From Branchipolynoe longqiensis (lineage: Eukaryota > Annelida > Polychaeta > Phyllodocida > Polynoidae), in NCBI GenBank assembly GCA_030323885.1, contig CM059189.1, forward strand, positions 49,759,661 through 49,823,660: DNA of 64,000 nucleotides, read 5' to 3'. Shown piece by piece: positions 31,322 to 43,131 of this stretch. Within the stretch, counting starts at the first letter, position 1; the number at the start of each line of letters is the position of its first letter. Made by a program: the position numbers and the translations under genes. Below the pieces are notes generated by a model. It was given only the letters and a program-made list of their open reading frames with translations. It searched no databases and was not told where the DNA came from.

Positions 31322-31450
31322 TGTGATGTGTGATTAAGAACCGACTCTACTCAACGACGTCTAGTTTCATAATGCCTTTATTCGGGTTCCACACAGCTGC
31401 TGCCGGCGGCCCGGCTTGGGTTTCGGTTTCGGGTTGTTACATACATCACA
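31322..31450 (-). repeat. 5' LTR of the Gypsy/Mag element
   Basis: 129 bp, identical to 26682-26810 by eye. Confidence 0.95.
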
Positions 31451-31625
31451 ATATATACACACATACACATACATGCACACATACACACACTCATACATAC
31501 ATACAAAAATACATAAATACACATACACATATATACACACATACACATACATGCACACATATACACACTCGTACATACGAAAATATATAAATAGACATAT
31601 ACAGACATACATACACACACTCATG
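31451..31625. repeat. CA/TACA-rich tandem repeat, right part
   Basis: Continuation of 26168-26681, starting with the ATATA target duplication. Confidence 0.9.
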
Positions 31626-31632
31626 ATTCTGG

Positions 31633-32047
31633 CTAGATAAAAGATTCACCCGGTACTTGTAGTACACGGGTGAATGACAACGTAGTCTAAATACGGGCGA
31701 AAATAGCTTTAGTATGGAACATGAAGTAGAAACTGTGGCTCCAGTATCAAATGGCTACCCATATAGGCACAGAGTTGGTGAAATGGGAGAGAATGCAAAA
31801 AGACAAGATGGTTGCCGCAGAATGCCTTCGATTTCACTTTAAAATCTTATTAAACTAGATATTATATTATATTTTTCAACTCAAAGGTAGCAGGCTATCA
31901 ATAAGACATATGTAAAGAATGATTGTTGCTTCTTAGATTGTGAAATTAGGCTCTCAATTCGTTAACCCGCTTTTTCAACCGTTTTTATATAGGGTTGGTA
32001 TTCACCCGTCTACTGTGACTGCGAGTACCGGGTGAATCCTTTTTCAC
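31633..32047. mobile_element. TIR-1 element, inverted copy
   Basis: 415 bp, opposite orientation to 24539-24929. Flanked by GATTCTGG at 31625-31632 and 32048-32055 (8 bp). Its right terminus has lost the last bases (CCTTTTTCAC in place of CTTTTATCTAG). Both termini keep the internal hairpin. Confidence 0.85.
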
Positions 32048-32255
32048 GATTCTGGCATGCTATGTCTAGATCCACATGTACCTGTGTTCGTGACTTACTG
32101 TGGGCATACCCCTCCCTACCACTCCCCCTAACCGTGACTCACCTCACAGCCTGCTCTACAAAGCATTCCCTCACTTAACCAGCAGGTGACATGCATACAC
32201 CCCACCACCTCACTTCGTCACAGCCCCCGAGCACCCACACCCTTCGAGCACCTAC

Positions 32256-32572
32256 CGGACGCAGTGGCCGAATGGGTAGAGCGTGGGCCTCGCCTGCGGA
32301 AGGTCGTAAGTTCAGTTCCCAGTCGAGTCAAATCGATGACATATATGAGTTATAAAATTGATACGTGTTGCTCCCTAGCCTGGCGCTCAGCATTAAAAGG
32401 ATAGGGCAAGGATGTGTTGGCTCAGTGTCAGGATAATGTGACTGAGTGGGATATCGGGTTATGGTGCCAGAGGCCTGATTTACTAATGGGGCAGCACTAT
32501 AAATAGTATAATGTTGCCATGAGTGTGCACTGTCACAAGTCGGTACCCGTCCTGATATAACCTTAGATGTAG
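32256..32572 (+). mobile_element. SINE-A, full length
   Basis: Head GCAGTGGCCGAATGGGTAGAGCG. Small insertions near the GATGAC and CTATAAA words. Confidence 0.8.
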
Positions 32573-32639
32573 ACATAGACATGGTTTATTCACAATTTCC
32601 ACACACAATTCTTCTTCTCTTCTTCGCCCGTTGAGGTGT

Positions 32640-33010
32640 CAGCGCCCATCCACACAAACACCTCCTCAGCCGTGTCGTAGAACAATGTGTCGCCTACCAC
32701 CCAACTTTGGGCATAGGCCACAAACAAACAAGGGCTCTCCAGTTTTCCCAGTCCTGGGCCTTGAGTTTCTTGTTCGTGATTCTGTAATGTTGTTCTTTTT
32801 CCGGGGTGGGGTTGTTGGCCCCATGCCTAACCCCCAACCTGGAGGACCAGTTGCTGCTCTTAGTCTGTCCTCTACCATGAGTCCTGCCTGGCTTGGTTAA
32901 ACCTGCCAGGGGGCTAGCCCCCGCTGGTATAGCTCTCATGGTCATGGAGGCACACAAGCCTCCCCACCACGACAAGGTAGCAACACATTGGGGGGAGGCA
33001 CACACAATAC
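32640..33010 (-). mobile_element. probable RTE-type LINE 5' region fragment
   Basis: Minus strand includes TTGTCGTGGTGGGGAGGCTT, TGTGCCTCCATGACC and CAGGCAGGACTCATG, words I associate with 5' regions of RTE/BovB-like LINEs in invertebrates. No complete ORF. Assigned from memory, not proven. Confidence 0.4.
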
Positions 33011-33200
33011 ACAAACCTAAATTAAGCTGTTGAAAATAATATAGGCTATAGGAACAGTGTAACCATTAATGATTATCTTATATAAGCCTTATATATATAT
33101 AATGTAATGCAATACTATGTTGCTAGGACATAAAACCCCAAAAAGCTAACCTCACACAGACTCTTCTTAAGACCTTGCATAGCTACTGAACCCCCTCTTA
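33011..33200. other. no feature recognised
   Basis: AT-rich, with a short TATATA run near 33092. Confidence 0.4.
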
Positions 33201-33485
33201 GACCATGGGATCGTGGGTTCGAGCCCTGGCCGAGTCAAACCAATGACTTAAAAATTGATACTTGTCGTTTTCTAGCCAGGCACTCGGCATTATTACGATA
33301 CGGCAAGGACTGGTTGGATCAGTGTCAGGATAATGTGACTGAGTGGGATATCAGGTCATGGTGCTTGCGGCCTAGTCTCCCAGTGGAGCAGCACTATAAA
33401 GTCACCATGAGTGTGCACTGTCACAAGTCGGTACCCGTCCTGATCTGACCTTAGATGTTGCTAGGACGTGAAACAACAAACAACC
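33201..33485 (+). mobile_element. SINE-A, 5'-truncated
   Basis: Begins at the B-box region (TCGTGGGTTCGAGCCCTGG), like the copy at 22444. The AAACAACAAACA tail ends in a C run. Confidence 0.8.
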
Positions 33486-33630
33486 CCCCCCCCCCCTTCT
33501 TAAAGCAGTGCTTGCCCACAAACCAATTGCGTGGTTTCTGGCTTACGATATGTTGACAGCAGTGCCGCTGTTTGAATAATGGCTACCAGGCACACATCTT
33601 ACACAGTTCCAGTTTCTCACCATGTACAGC

Positions 33631-33943
33631 CCCAGTCACACTAAGGCTTGCGACCACTTTGCGACCAAAATGCCAACTGGTCGCTGACCGCTGAAAGTGG
33701 TCGGCGATGTCATTGCAACCATTTTAGTCACAAGGAGGTTTTTGGTGCAAAACTTGCAACCTCCTTCCGACCAAAATATTCGCCCAGAAGTTGCCGAGCG
33801 GTCACCAACTGATCGCTGACCGATTCCCGACCGTTGTTTCCCCCTTGATTTTTGTTGCTTTGGTTGCAAGGAGGTCGCTGGCTTTTGGTCGTGAAGTGGT
33901 CAGAACGTGGTCGCAAATGTTCCAAGCCATAGTCTGACTGGGG
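33631..33943. mobile_element. TIR-5 element
   Basis: Inverted ends CCCAGTCACACTAAGGCTTG and CCAAGCCATAGTCTGACTGGG around repeated GGTCGC/GCGACC words. No ORF. Target duplication unclear. A scrap lies at 17173-17245. Confidence 0.7.
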
Positions 33944-34050
33944 TATAACTGTCGGGGTTCATACCATGCTGATGTGTTACGGTCATATGCTGAACAAAAC
34001 TTATGAGTTGTAGCTTTACGCATGTGTGATGTAGTTGGTGTTTTTATGGG

Positions 34051-34410
34051 ACCACGGTGGAGCCATCTTATGCGGAATGAGTTGAGCGTCCGTCTCCTGT
34101 TTTGGGAGATCGGGGGATCTGAACCCAAGGGTTTCTGGGTTTGAACCCTGGTCAAGTCAAACCAATGACTTAAAAGTTTATACTTGTCGCTTCCTAGCCA
34201 GGCGCTCGGCATTATTAGGATAGGACAAGGACTGGTTGGCTCATTTTCAGGTAGTGTGACTGTGTGGGATATCGGGTCATGGTGCTGGTGGCCTGGTCTC
34301 CCAGTGGGGCAGCACTATAAAGTCACCACGAGTGTGCACTGTCACAAGTCGGTGCCCATCCTGATATGGCCGTAGATGTTGCTAACACATAAACAAACAA
34401 CAAAAAACAA
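34051..34410 (+). mobile_element. SINE-A, second head type
   Basis: Head with GGAATGAGTTGAGCGTCC and TTTTGGGAGATCGGGGGA, followed by two B-box-like segments (one in GGGTTTGAACCCTGG). The body is normal. Confidence 0.75.
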
Positions 34411-34454
34411 ATCTTATGCAGATCTATTCTGAATCCAGGCCCTGTTACACTTAC

Positions 34455-34893
34455 ATTTAGTTGCATAGTCCGATACTTTTGAGTTTCTCTAATTATCTGA
34501 GATAAACGTATTAGGTTGGTCATTATGAATATAATCAATCTTACTTTAGCTTGGAGTAACTTTTATTTTATATGGCTAATGTTTGAGATTTTGAAGTGCA
34601 AACATGCACAATGAATTTTGGCAAGCTTGCTAAAACTATGACACCGTAGTTTTCTGGAGTAACGGGCTCTATTAAATTGCCTCAGTATTTCATTCTATGT
34701 GATGACAAATGCTTGATAAGTGCACTGCAAATTAAAGTGGTGTATTTGTCGTTGTTTTATGTCCTAGCAACATATCAGGTCTTATCAGGACGGTCTACTC
34801 AAAGTGCTGTATAAGTTAGATATGTAGAATCAAATGTAGATGATTGTTTTGGTTTTGACAATTTTGTGATTTCATCGGACTATGCGGCCTTAA
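34455..34893. mobile_element. TIR-2 element, copy 2
   Basis: Ends TTAGTTGCATAGTCCGAT and CATCGGACTATGCGGCCTTAA. A SINE-A tail scrap (34748-34792) lies inside. Confidence 0.7.
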
Positions 34894-35124
34894 CCCCACT
34901 GTGAATGCACACACACAAACACACAAACACACAGCGTGTTGATCGAGTCGCACCGGGGCGGCCTACTTGATGGCCTCGCTGCCTTTCAGAATGTATCCGA
35001 AGTGACCTCGTCACTACTACCCGGACGCAAGCATTCCTTCAGCTGCGACTACGTTATATAAAATGGGGACCAGTGTATGTTTCTGCAGGACCTGCCTGCT
35101 GCACCAGACGCGTCATGCCACCGC
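34894..35124. other. no gene recognised
   Basis: ACACAAACACAC simple sequence near 34910, then ordinary sequence. Confidence 0.4.
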
Positions 35125-35345
35125 AAAGTAAAGCTTCTTTTATTTAACAACGCCTCTAGAGCACATTGATTTTCGTATTATCGGCTATTAGACATCAAAC
35201 ATATGGTCATTCTGACATATTTCTTCAGCGCCACATAGGCTACTTTTTCCAATAAGCGACAAGGGATCTTTTAGATTCACTTTCCCACAGACAGGACAGC
35301 ACATACCACAGCTTTTGATGAACCAGTTGTGGACCTCTGGTTGTC
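35125..35345 (-). mobile_element. SINE-B, head missing
   Basis: TTTTATTTAACAACGCC to GAACCAGTTGTGGACCTCTGG is present. The tRNA-like head is absent. Confidence 0.75.
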
Positions 35346-36237
35346 ATTCCGCCGCGAATCCAATAGATAAAGGATTAGTAAGTAAGGATGTGAGTAGTGT
35401 GAATGTGAGTGTATGTAAGATTGGAAGTAAGTAAGGATGTGAGTAGTGTGGGTGTGAGTGTGTATGTAAGAATGGCGCAGCTGGCGCTAATTTCCATTAG
35501 GCCTAAAATATAAATATCGATATTTCCAGTTGTCGACTGACCTTGTTAGAACCCATGGATTCAATTTTTGTTTCTGCTCTGAGCATTGAACTGAGATCTG
35601 ATAGTAGTATCGATACAGTTTGATAGATTGATTGATTGATTGGTGGGTGCCTTACGCCGTGTCGGCAGCATAGGCCATATTCACGGCGAGAAATGTTTGC
35701 TTTTTGTTCAAACCATCGCTTTTACATGTAATAGCAGACAATCAATGATGTGCCAATAGACACTCATTAAATTAGAAAGCTCACAATCATATATTTGTGG
35801 TCAACTGAAACAAATTCCCATAGAAAAAGAAAAGTTTTATTAATAATTGATAGAATCTATTTAGTAAACTATATGAGGTGGTACAGTCCAGCTGCCCTCA
35901 AAAAGGCTCAAATGTTTTCCTGGTTTACCTTAGTGAAAAAGGTCACGCATACTGTCTGCAGTATAGAACTGTTGGCGCAGGGCCAAAAAAATCAACACAA
36001 CTTAGTCAAATGTGTTTGATGTCAGCGGGGACTGACACCCAACACATTCAGGGGGAGCATGTGTAAGCCACGAGTGGCCAATAGGGCAGCGGCTAAGGAC
36101 CACTTGGTCCCGTCGACCTCCCGCATGAGTCTGTGGTGGTTTTCCCACAGGTGGTTCAATTTCTTTACATTTATTAATGTTTTCATCCCACTCATGTTGC
36201 CCTTTGGATTTTATGTGGGTGGCTATTAGCTGCGATT
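35346..36237. other. no gene recognised
   Basis: 35375-35490 is a short imperfect tandem duplication (AAGTAAGGATGTGAGTAGTGTG twice in part). A TTGA-type microsatellite lies near 35625-35640. Open frames are short. Confidence 0.4.
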
Positions 36238-36345
36238 TCAAGTGACCGAAGACGACAGCCTGATCCTCGGCAAAGAAGTGTGTGTCCAACTCAACCTCAG
36301 TGCATGCATGGACAAAATAGGGTCAACGCAAGCAAACAACAGCTC
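36238..36345 (+). pseudogene. Gypsy protease/RT linker scrap
   Basis: VTEDDSLILGKEVCVQLNLS resembles the ILGKDACVRL segment between protease and RT in the Gypsy/Mag element. Too short to say more. Confidence 0.5.
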
Positions 36346-36519
36346 GTTAAAAAGGGAGATATGTAGAGTAATCATACACGCTGGCGACCGGCTATGGGAT
36401 ATACGGGACGCACACACAGAACACACTGAAGAATTTACTGCCTGCCGTCTCTTATACTTACCAATATCAGGAGGATCCTGGCAACTGTCTGCCAGTCTCG
36501 CCCCACTAAATACCAAAAC

Positions 36520-37310
36520 ACAACTCATAAGAAAGAAAGGGAGACAAGTCATGCAAGATTGACAGTGATAAGGTTGAGCTTTATTGCTACAACTCTCGTT
36601 CACCTACTAGTGACCTGCCACCCTGACTCACTTACAACCTGCTATACAGACCCCCATAGCCTCTGCTTGTTCAGTCAAAATCAATGCCTACAGCCAATGG
36701 AACCTAAGTCCTATGAGTGTTACACACAGCTCAGTGGTGAACTACTTCTTTTGGTATCTCTAGAGTGAGTGTGTGTGTGTCCAGCAAGTGCAAGGAGTTC
36801 AAGGGTGACTGGGCTCACACAGCCAGCCAATCAGACACCTCTGCAGCCTGGGAGGGGTGGCACCCAAGAGTGGGTAACAGGTGGTGTCCTTAATGAATGC
36901 AGAATGGCTGGGTCTGCTTACCCAGCAGTCCTGTGGTAACAAGTAGTCACCATACAGTTACATTGAACAATAATACATGTCCCTCTCCCTTTTGTACTCT
37001 TCGTGGTGCATGGAGGGAACATTTCTGTAATTAGTAACCATATCTTAATATCCGGACATCATACCGCAATCCCAGTCACCGTGCGTCATAACATTTACAC
37101 TTAGTTATTTCCATGTCACACAGCGAGTGGGCACACATTGCATCACTACTACATAAAAATGGCCCCCAACTCTATCGCCCGAGATATTGATATGATTCCA
37201 AGCTCGGCTATCACGACCGAAAGACCGTATATTTTTATAACACGGTGGGAAAGTCACAAACTTATCTAAACTTACCTTCCAGCAAAACGAGTGTAATCTC
37301 AATGTTAATT
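36520..37310. repeat. dispersed repeat R3, copy 1
   Basis: Matches 38520-39330 in the same orientation (CACCTACTAGTGACCT, GCCAGCCAATCAG, ATGGAGGGAACATTTC-type words). Its left edge (CAAGTCATGCAAGATTGACAG to TTTATTG) recurs at 37522-37590. Possibly diverged LTR-like units, but no LTR termini are clear. Confidence 0.55.
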
Positions 37311-37724
37311 GTAAGTTGCATGTGCATGAAAGGTAACCATGTATGAACCTTGGCTAAGCGTACTCCAGCTGGTGGACCTTAAAGCCGACACTGGCTATCA
37401 GCAACCAGGTATAGTATTACTGGGTTGCCCGGCCGTCGGAGCCCCAGAGAATACCATAAAACTCTTCCCCTTGATATCACCTCTGATGCCTCCCTTAATC
37501 AACCCTTAATCAAACCCATCAACAAACTCATAAGGAAGAAAGGTAAGACAAGTCACACAAGATTAACAGTGAGAAAGTTGTGTTTTATTGGCTCCGGTGT
37601 TAAGGGCGGCCGGCGGGTTAGCTAATGTCGGTGTTGGAATATGTGTCACGGGAAATGTATGTGGCCAAAGCGTGGCGGAGTTAGCTAACCGATGCATTAT
37701 TAATAGATTTGGGAAATCCCTCTG
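37311..37724. other. R3-edge repeat and unassigned sequence
   Basis: 37522-37590 repeats the R3 left edge. No gene. Confidence 0.45.
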
Positions 37725-38360
37725 AGCCTGTTGCCGGCGAGCACCGCTATTTGATAATATCGCCGCCGATGCGGCGGTGGTGGGGCCGGCGGCGGCGTTA
37801 ATATCGGTTCGATTTTAGGGTTAATTTAATGAAATTTCATGATTTGATGATGTAATTCTGTTAAATATGATCGTATTGAATAGATTTGGGCATAATCGGT
37901 CCCTAACACTGCCAGGCACCAGTGAGCCTTGTTATTGCTGAGCCTGTTGCCGGCAAGCACCGCTATTTCACAATATCGCCGTCGATCTGGCGGCGGTGGC
38001 AGTTCGATTATTGGTTTAATTTGACCAAAATTCTGCGGCGGCATTAATATTTCTTCGATTTTAGGGTTAATTTGATCAAATTTCACTTATTGCATATGTA
38101 ATTATGTTAAATATGATAGCATTGAATAGATTTGGCTCTAATATATGGCCACCAATGTGGTGGGCGGTGGTGGCGGGCAGTGGCGATTTGTTTAGTTTAC
38201 ATTCATCGATTCGACAATATTAATATCACTGCCGATGTAGCAGCAGCATTAATATCGGTTCGATTTTAGGGTTAATTTAATGAAATTACACGTTTTGAGG
38301 ATGTAATTCTGTTAAATATGATAGCATTGAATAGATTTGGGCCTAATAGGTGGCTAACAC
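37725..38360. repeat. tandem repeat of about 200-230 bp, three copies
   Basis: The units share GAGCCTGTTGCCGGC, TTCGATTTTAGGGTTAATTT, TGTTAAATATGAT and ATTGAATAGATTTGG, with GGCGGCGG patches. They lie between the two R3 copies. Confidence 0.7.
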
Positions 38361-38519
38361 CGACGGTAAACTTGATATGGCTTGGGGTTAGCGTAGACGA
38401 TGTTAAACTCACGGAGTTTCCCTAACCCGGCCATATACATACATACTTTTTGCCGCTAACCCGGAGATCCCCGCTAACCACGGGTTTGGAGCGCTAACCC
38501 TGCTTCATATATTTGGCCA

Positions 38520-39330
38520 CTGTACACCTACTAGTGACCTATCACCTTCACCCCTTACCTGTTGCCCACATAATCTCATTGCCTCTCTTGTATCTAGGAG
38601 TCAGTGCCTATAGCCCATTGAACCAGAGTCCCCCGGTTGTTGCACACAGCTCAATTTGGATAGATGAATTTTGGTAGCATCAGACATAGTGTCTGGGGTC
38701 CTGCTCTGGAGTAGGTGTGTCTCAATCAAGAGCTAGGAGTAGAGTGATCACTCTCCAGTGTGCCTGAAGCAGTGTCTTGAATAATTAATTAATCTCAAAG
38801 TGAGGCTAGTGTGGTCAGAGGGCCAAGAGAGTGTAGGTGACTGGGCATTCCCACAACCAGCCAATCAGGCACCCCTACAGCCTGGGTGGTTGACACCCCC
38901 CAGTAGTGGTGGCTGTCATTCAACCCAGCTGCAGGTGGTGTTCTGTGTGTATATGCAGATTAGGCTGGTGTGCCCTCCCACCGGTCATGTAGGGACCGGT
39001 AGCTGCAGACAGTTACAATAGATCCCTGTTAAAATGGCCTTTTCTCCAATTGCACTCTTTATGGATGCATAGAGAAACATTTCAACAACCATGTACTGTC
39101 TATTATAAAAGTTATATAGGAACATCATTCTCTTCATTAATCTCAAGCATCCTGTATGAACATATATTTCACATAGCTTATATCATGTCATAATGGGAGT
39201 GGGGTATTATTGCTTTTAGATTACATAACCTTGTCCCCACTCCATCGCCCAAGAATAATAATGCTCTCTGCCAATATATAATTCCGAACCGAAAATCCGT
39301 GTATTTTTACACAGGGAGACCGAGATGCTA
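38520..39330. repeat. dispersed repeat R3, copy 2
   Basis: Second copy; see 36520-37310. It holds an extra segment near 38650-38820 that copy 1 lacks. Confidence 0.55.
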
Positions 39331-40003
39331 AGAGACTTGAACAAAGCCGATGAAACCATAAACATATTTATTCAAGACATGTTTTATTTCAGCAACGAGA
39401 TACAAACAATTGAATATAACATTGTACCATTTACATTATTTATGACAGTTAAGTCAAGACATGTTTATTCCAGTACCCAAAAACAAACAATTGAATATGA
39501 TACTGTACTATGTATGATTGTTCATTGAAAGGGAAGATGTAATGTATGTACGCATACTAAGTAGCCCACAGGCACCGGTGTGACGCGTGGCTCGATGGGG
39601 GCCGGTGTGGCGTGCTCAGCCGTGTCCCGTGTTCACCCGTGTGCATAAACTCAAACTCAAGGCATTGTCAATGGTCGTGAGTAATTTTCATACAGAAAAT
39701 ACAGAACAAGTGAAATATTTCTAAAAGCACACCACCTCTTAACAAATCGCTTGGTACACATATAGAAAACATCTTCACCAAAAAGATTATATTAAATTTA
39801 TAAGGTTAGGTTTCTTGATTTCTATTAATTTTGATTAAAACTAATGTTTTGCACTGTGCGTACCTTCAAACTCAAGGCATTGTCAATGGTGGTGAGCAAT
39901 CTTCATACTGAAAATCCAGGAAAAGTGAAATATCTCTAAAACGACACCACCTAGAAACAAATTGCTTGGTACACAGATAGAAAACATCTTTACCAAAAAC
40001 AGT
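39331..40003. repeat. local duplications, no gene
   Basis: AACTCAAGGCATTGTCAATGG at about 39654 and 39868 starts two copies of about 140 bp. A smaller duplication (AAACAATTGAATAT) lies at 39400-39500. Confidence 0.6.
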
Positions 40004-40390
40004 AGAGTCAACAAATACACGTGCCGTGTGAATAATGACCCGACCGCAGTAACCCACCTCTTGGCTGGGGTTTGCTAGGAGCGATGGCATTACATCTGTG
40101 CTGGTACCTGTAGGATAACAGCTACCAGTACAAGTCCTGCATGTTGTGTTAAGGGTGCTTTTTTTAAATAACCCGGATTGTCAGCTTATACAATCATAAA
40201 CTACTTTAAATCCAATTTTGCCGTACTTGTATCGGTTATTAAAAAAAGATATTACGTTTTAGATTAAGTCAGCATTTTTTTCACCCCGAGCATGGAGAAG
40301 TGTATTCGTTTATTCAACCCGAGTCTGTAGGATGTGCGCATGCACCAAAAAGTGGCCTAAGTGACCCGAGTTGAATAATCAATTACGCCC
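40004..40390. repeat. dispersed repeat R1, copy 2
   Basis: Same orientation as 555-931, with many substitutions and an extra TAGGATAACAGC stretch. Confidence 0.75.
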
Positions 40391-40622
40391 AATGTGTCCA
40401 CATCGTTACACCTGACACCGTTGTACCATCGCAATGCTCTCTACATCAGACACTATATCCAAGAGAACGTGGGCTCATTATTGAGGCGGGATTTTCAGGA
40501 CCAACTTGTCAATCACGGATATTGAAGGCTCGCGCATGCGCTCCCAACTTCTAGAGGAAGCTGCAAGATGCGGCATATATGGTGACACTAAGACTTGTAA
40601 CAGACCCTTCCCTGCCGATAAC

Positions 40623-40938
40623 TAGGCGCGGTGGCCGAATCGGTAAAGCGCATGCCTCCCATGCAAAAGGTCTGGGGTTCAATTCCTGGGATCACAGTGT
40701 GGTGGCCAAATAGATAAAGGTCGAGGTTCGGTTCCTGGTTGAGTCAAACCAATGACTTATAAAATTAATACTTGTCGCTTCCTAGCCTGACACTCGGCAT
40801 TAACAGGATAGAGCAAGGACTGGTTAGCTCAGTGTCAGGATAATATGACTGAGTGGGATATTGGGTCATGGTGCTGGTGGCCTGGCCTGATATGACCTTA
40901 GATGTTGCCAGGATGGAAAACTCCAACAACCACCCAAC
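40623..40938 (+). mobile_element. SINE-A with doubled head
   Basis: Two tRNA-like heads in series: one from 40625 (GGTGGCCGAATCGGTAAAGCG) and a second from 40700 (GTGGTGGCCAAATAGATAAAGG). The CAGTGGGGCAGCACTATAAA part of the body is deleted. Confidence 0.75.
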
Positions 40939-41029
40939 CAACTTCCCTGGCGATGTAACTGATGTAGCGTTGAGTACAGTCAGGGTGTCGCTTCCTATCT
41001 TGTCTGATGAATTGCAATTGTCTTTACAG

Positions 41030-41127
41030 GAACGCTGGCGGACGTGCGGCTGCGCCTATCATTGTGCAGGAAGGCCTGGTCGCGCCTCATCCGGTACAGG
41101 ATGGCCCTCCCCTTCTCGTCTTTGACG
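41030..41127 (+). CDS. isolated candidate exon, function unknown
   Basis: 98 bp between a strong acceptor (AATTGTCTTTACAG ending 41029) and a strong donor (GACG/GTACGT at 41127/41128). One frame reads LADVRLRLSLCRKAWSRLI and onward without a stop. The opposite strand is also open (VKDEKGRAILYRMRRD), so the strand is chosen only on splice signals. I recognise no family. Surrounding sequence is SINE-A and CCACAACC repeats. Confidence 0.3.
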
Positions 41128-41326
41128 GTACGTCTCTGCCCTCGTGTAACACTGCACCCCGCAACCGGAGCACGACCATGTTCAGCACCGGCCACCACCA
41201 GCAGGCAGCACCGCCCACCTCCCAGTTGGTTATGAGCTGGGTCCCCACCCAACCACCACCCAACCACCACCCAACCACCACCACAACCACCACAACAAAC
41301 CACCACCACTGCCTCTTGGGCCTGGG

Positions 41327-41877
41327 TTGGTTGGTTGGTTGTTGAAGTTTTACATCCAGGCAACATCTAAGGTCATATCAAGATGGGTACTGACTTGTGA
41401 CAGTGTGCACTTATGGCGATTTTTATAGTGTCGCCCCACTGGGAGACCAGACCGCCAGTACCATGACCTGATATCCCACTCAGTCACATTATCCTGACAC
41501 CGAGCTAACCAGTACTTGCCCTATCCTAATAATGCTGAGCGCCTGGCTAGGAAGCGACATGTATCAATTTTGTATGTCATTGGTTTGACTCCACCGGGAA
41601 TTGAACTCCCGTTCTTCCGCGCTGGAAGCATGCGCTCTACCGATTCGGCCACGGAGAGTTCAATTACCGGTCGAGTGAAATCAATGACTTACAAATTTGA
41701 TACTTGTCATCTCCTAGCCAGGCACTCGGCATTATTAGGATAGGTCAAGGACTGGTTGGCTCAGTGTCAGGATTATGTGACTGAGTGGGATATCGGTTCA
41801 TGGTGCTGCTGGCCTCTTCTCCTAGTGGGGCAGCACTATAAAAGTTGGTGTGAGTGTGCACTGTCACAAGTCGGTAT
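41327..41877. repeat. inverted pair of SINE-A copies, head to head
   Basis: A minus copy (41327-41653, complete) is followed directly by a plus copy (41656-41877) that starts at its B box. The two meet inside their heads. Confidence 0.8.
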
Positions 41878-43131
41878 CTCACTTAGATTAACAGGTATTA
41901 ACTATCTATTAGAATTCCTATGTCGTCAAAAGAAGAGTTCTTGATAATTAAAATTCACATGATGTGATATAGTAAAATAGATTCCCTAATATTATTCAGG
42001 ATCTTCATTTTCGAAGTGTGTTTATATATATATTTTTGTTAAAACCCCAACAACATTCTTTCTTAATCGAAGGAAGGGTCGTGTTGCTAGCGGGGTGCAT
42101 GGACAGGTGCAATTCGGGCTTTGGTCAGAACCGTAGCTACATGGTCGTGCTAGTGATGGTGTCTTATTAATTATGCAGAATACAGCAATAATTAATCATT
42201 TGATTGGTTTTACTGCACTCGAAATGTTTTCAAGGCGCAATTATTTACTGTATTTATCTTGTCAGTAATTTGCTAACTTATTAAAAATGCTATGCAAGTT
42301 GATATATATCTGTACATATATCCCTGTTTAAATAAGTATATTAATAAGCAATTATATATATTATATAAGAATAATTAATATAGGAAATCTTTCTCTCGTT
42401 TTCCATAGTTTGAAATCGTTAAATACTTGCATGTGATCTCACTGTCTCTTGTAGTGATGTAGATCTGTCGCATGCCACTGTCGCATGCCGCTCTGTGTCC
42501 TACTGTAATCTAAAGCATGATCTGCCACCTTTACAAATTCCTAGTCCTTACCAACCACCGTACTAACTCCTACGATGCCTGTTGAGACGAACAAGCCCAC
42601 GTTGCTATGGGAACCTTGAAATTAGCCATCTTAAATAAAAGAATTCCATTCTGTTTTAGGCTGCAAATTGTATATTCAAAAGTGTGTAGAAACCACCCAC
42701 CCGTCGTCGTGGTCACCAGTTTGTAGAATCTAATGCTCGGATCTGTGGCTGTGTACATAGGCTATGAGGAAAACAATGCAGAGAAAGGAAGAGAGTAAAG
42801 TGTAAGAGAAGAGAGGAGAGTCCAGCCCTCTGGTTTATTCCTTATATAGTTACATGGGTTCATTGTCGAGTATCATACCACCTCCTTCCTGAGTATCGGG
42901 ATATTTTAAAAGTTGTTGTATACCTTTCTCTATATCAGATTCTTGTGTAAATAATCCCCAATTGAAACAATGGCTGGGAGACGAGTGCTTCGGCACGGAA
43001 AGAATAACTCATTTAGCAAAATAAACATATTTACCACTAAAAAAGACACCCCAAAACATAGTTTTATTTTAAATATTAATGTCAGTACTGATGTAAAGTT
43101 TATGTAGTAGAATATGTAGGTTTTAAATTAT
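41878..43131. other. AT-rich sequence, no gene recognised
   Basis: TATATA runs near 42025 and 42350. No domain-bearing frame and no match to the repeats named here. Confidence 0.45.

Larger units (their letters stand above)
26682..31450 (-). mobile_element. complete Gypsy/Mag LTR retrotransposon
   Basis: 4769 bp. Two identical 129-bp LTRs, 5-bp target duplication ATATA (26677-26681 and 31451-31455), primer-binding site, polypurine tract and one uninterrupted Gag-Pol frame. There is no env gene. The small size, short LTRs and single fused frame resemble compact Mag-lineage elements of bivalves such as Steamer; that comparison is from memory. Identical LTRs indicate a recent insertion. It interrupts the CA-rich tandem repeat. 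Confidence 0.95.

Noticed and set aside
36520..39330. R3 copies as LTRs of one retrotransposon
   Set aside because: No TG...CA ends, primer-binding site or pol genes between them. Kept only as a repeat pair.
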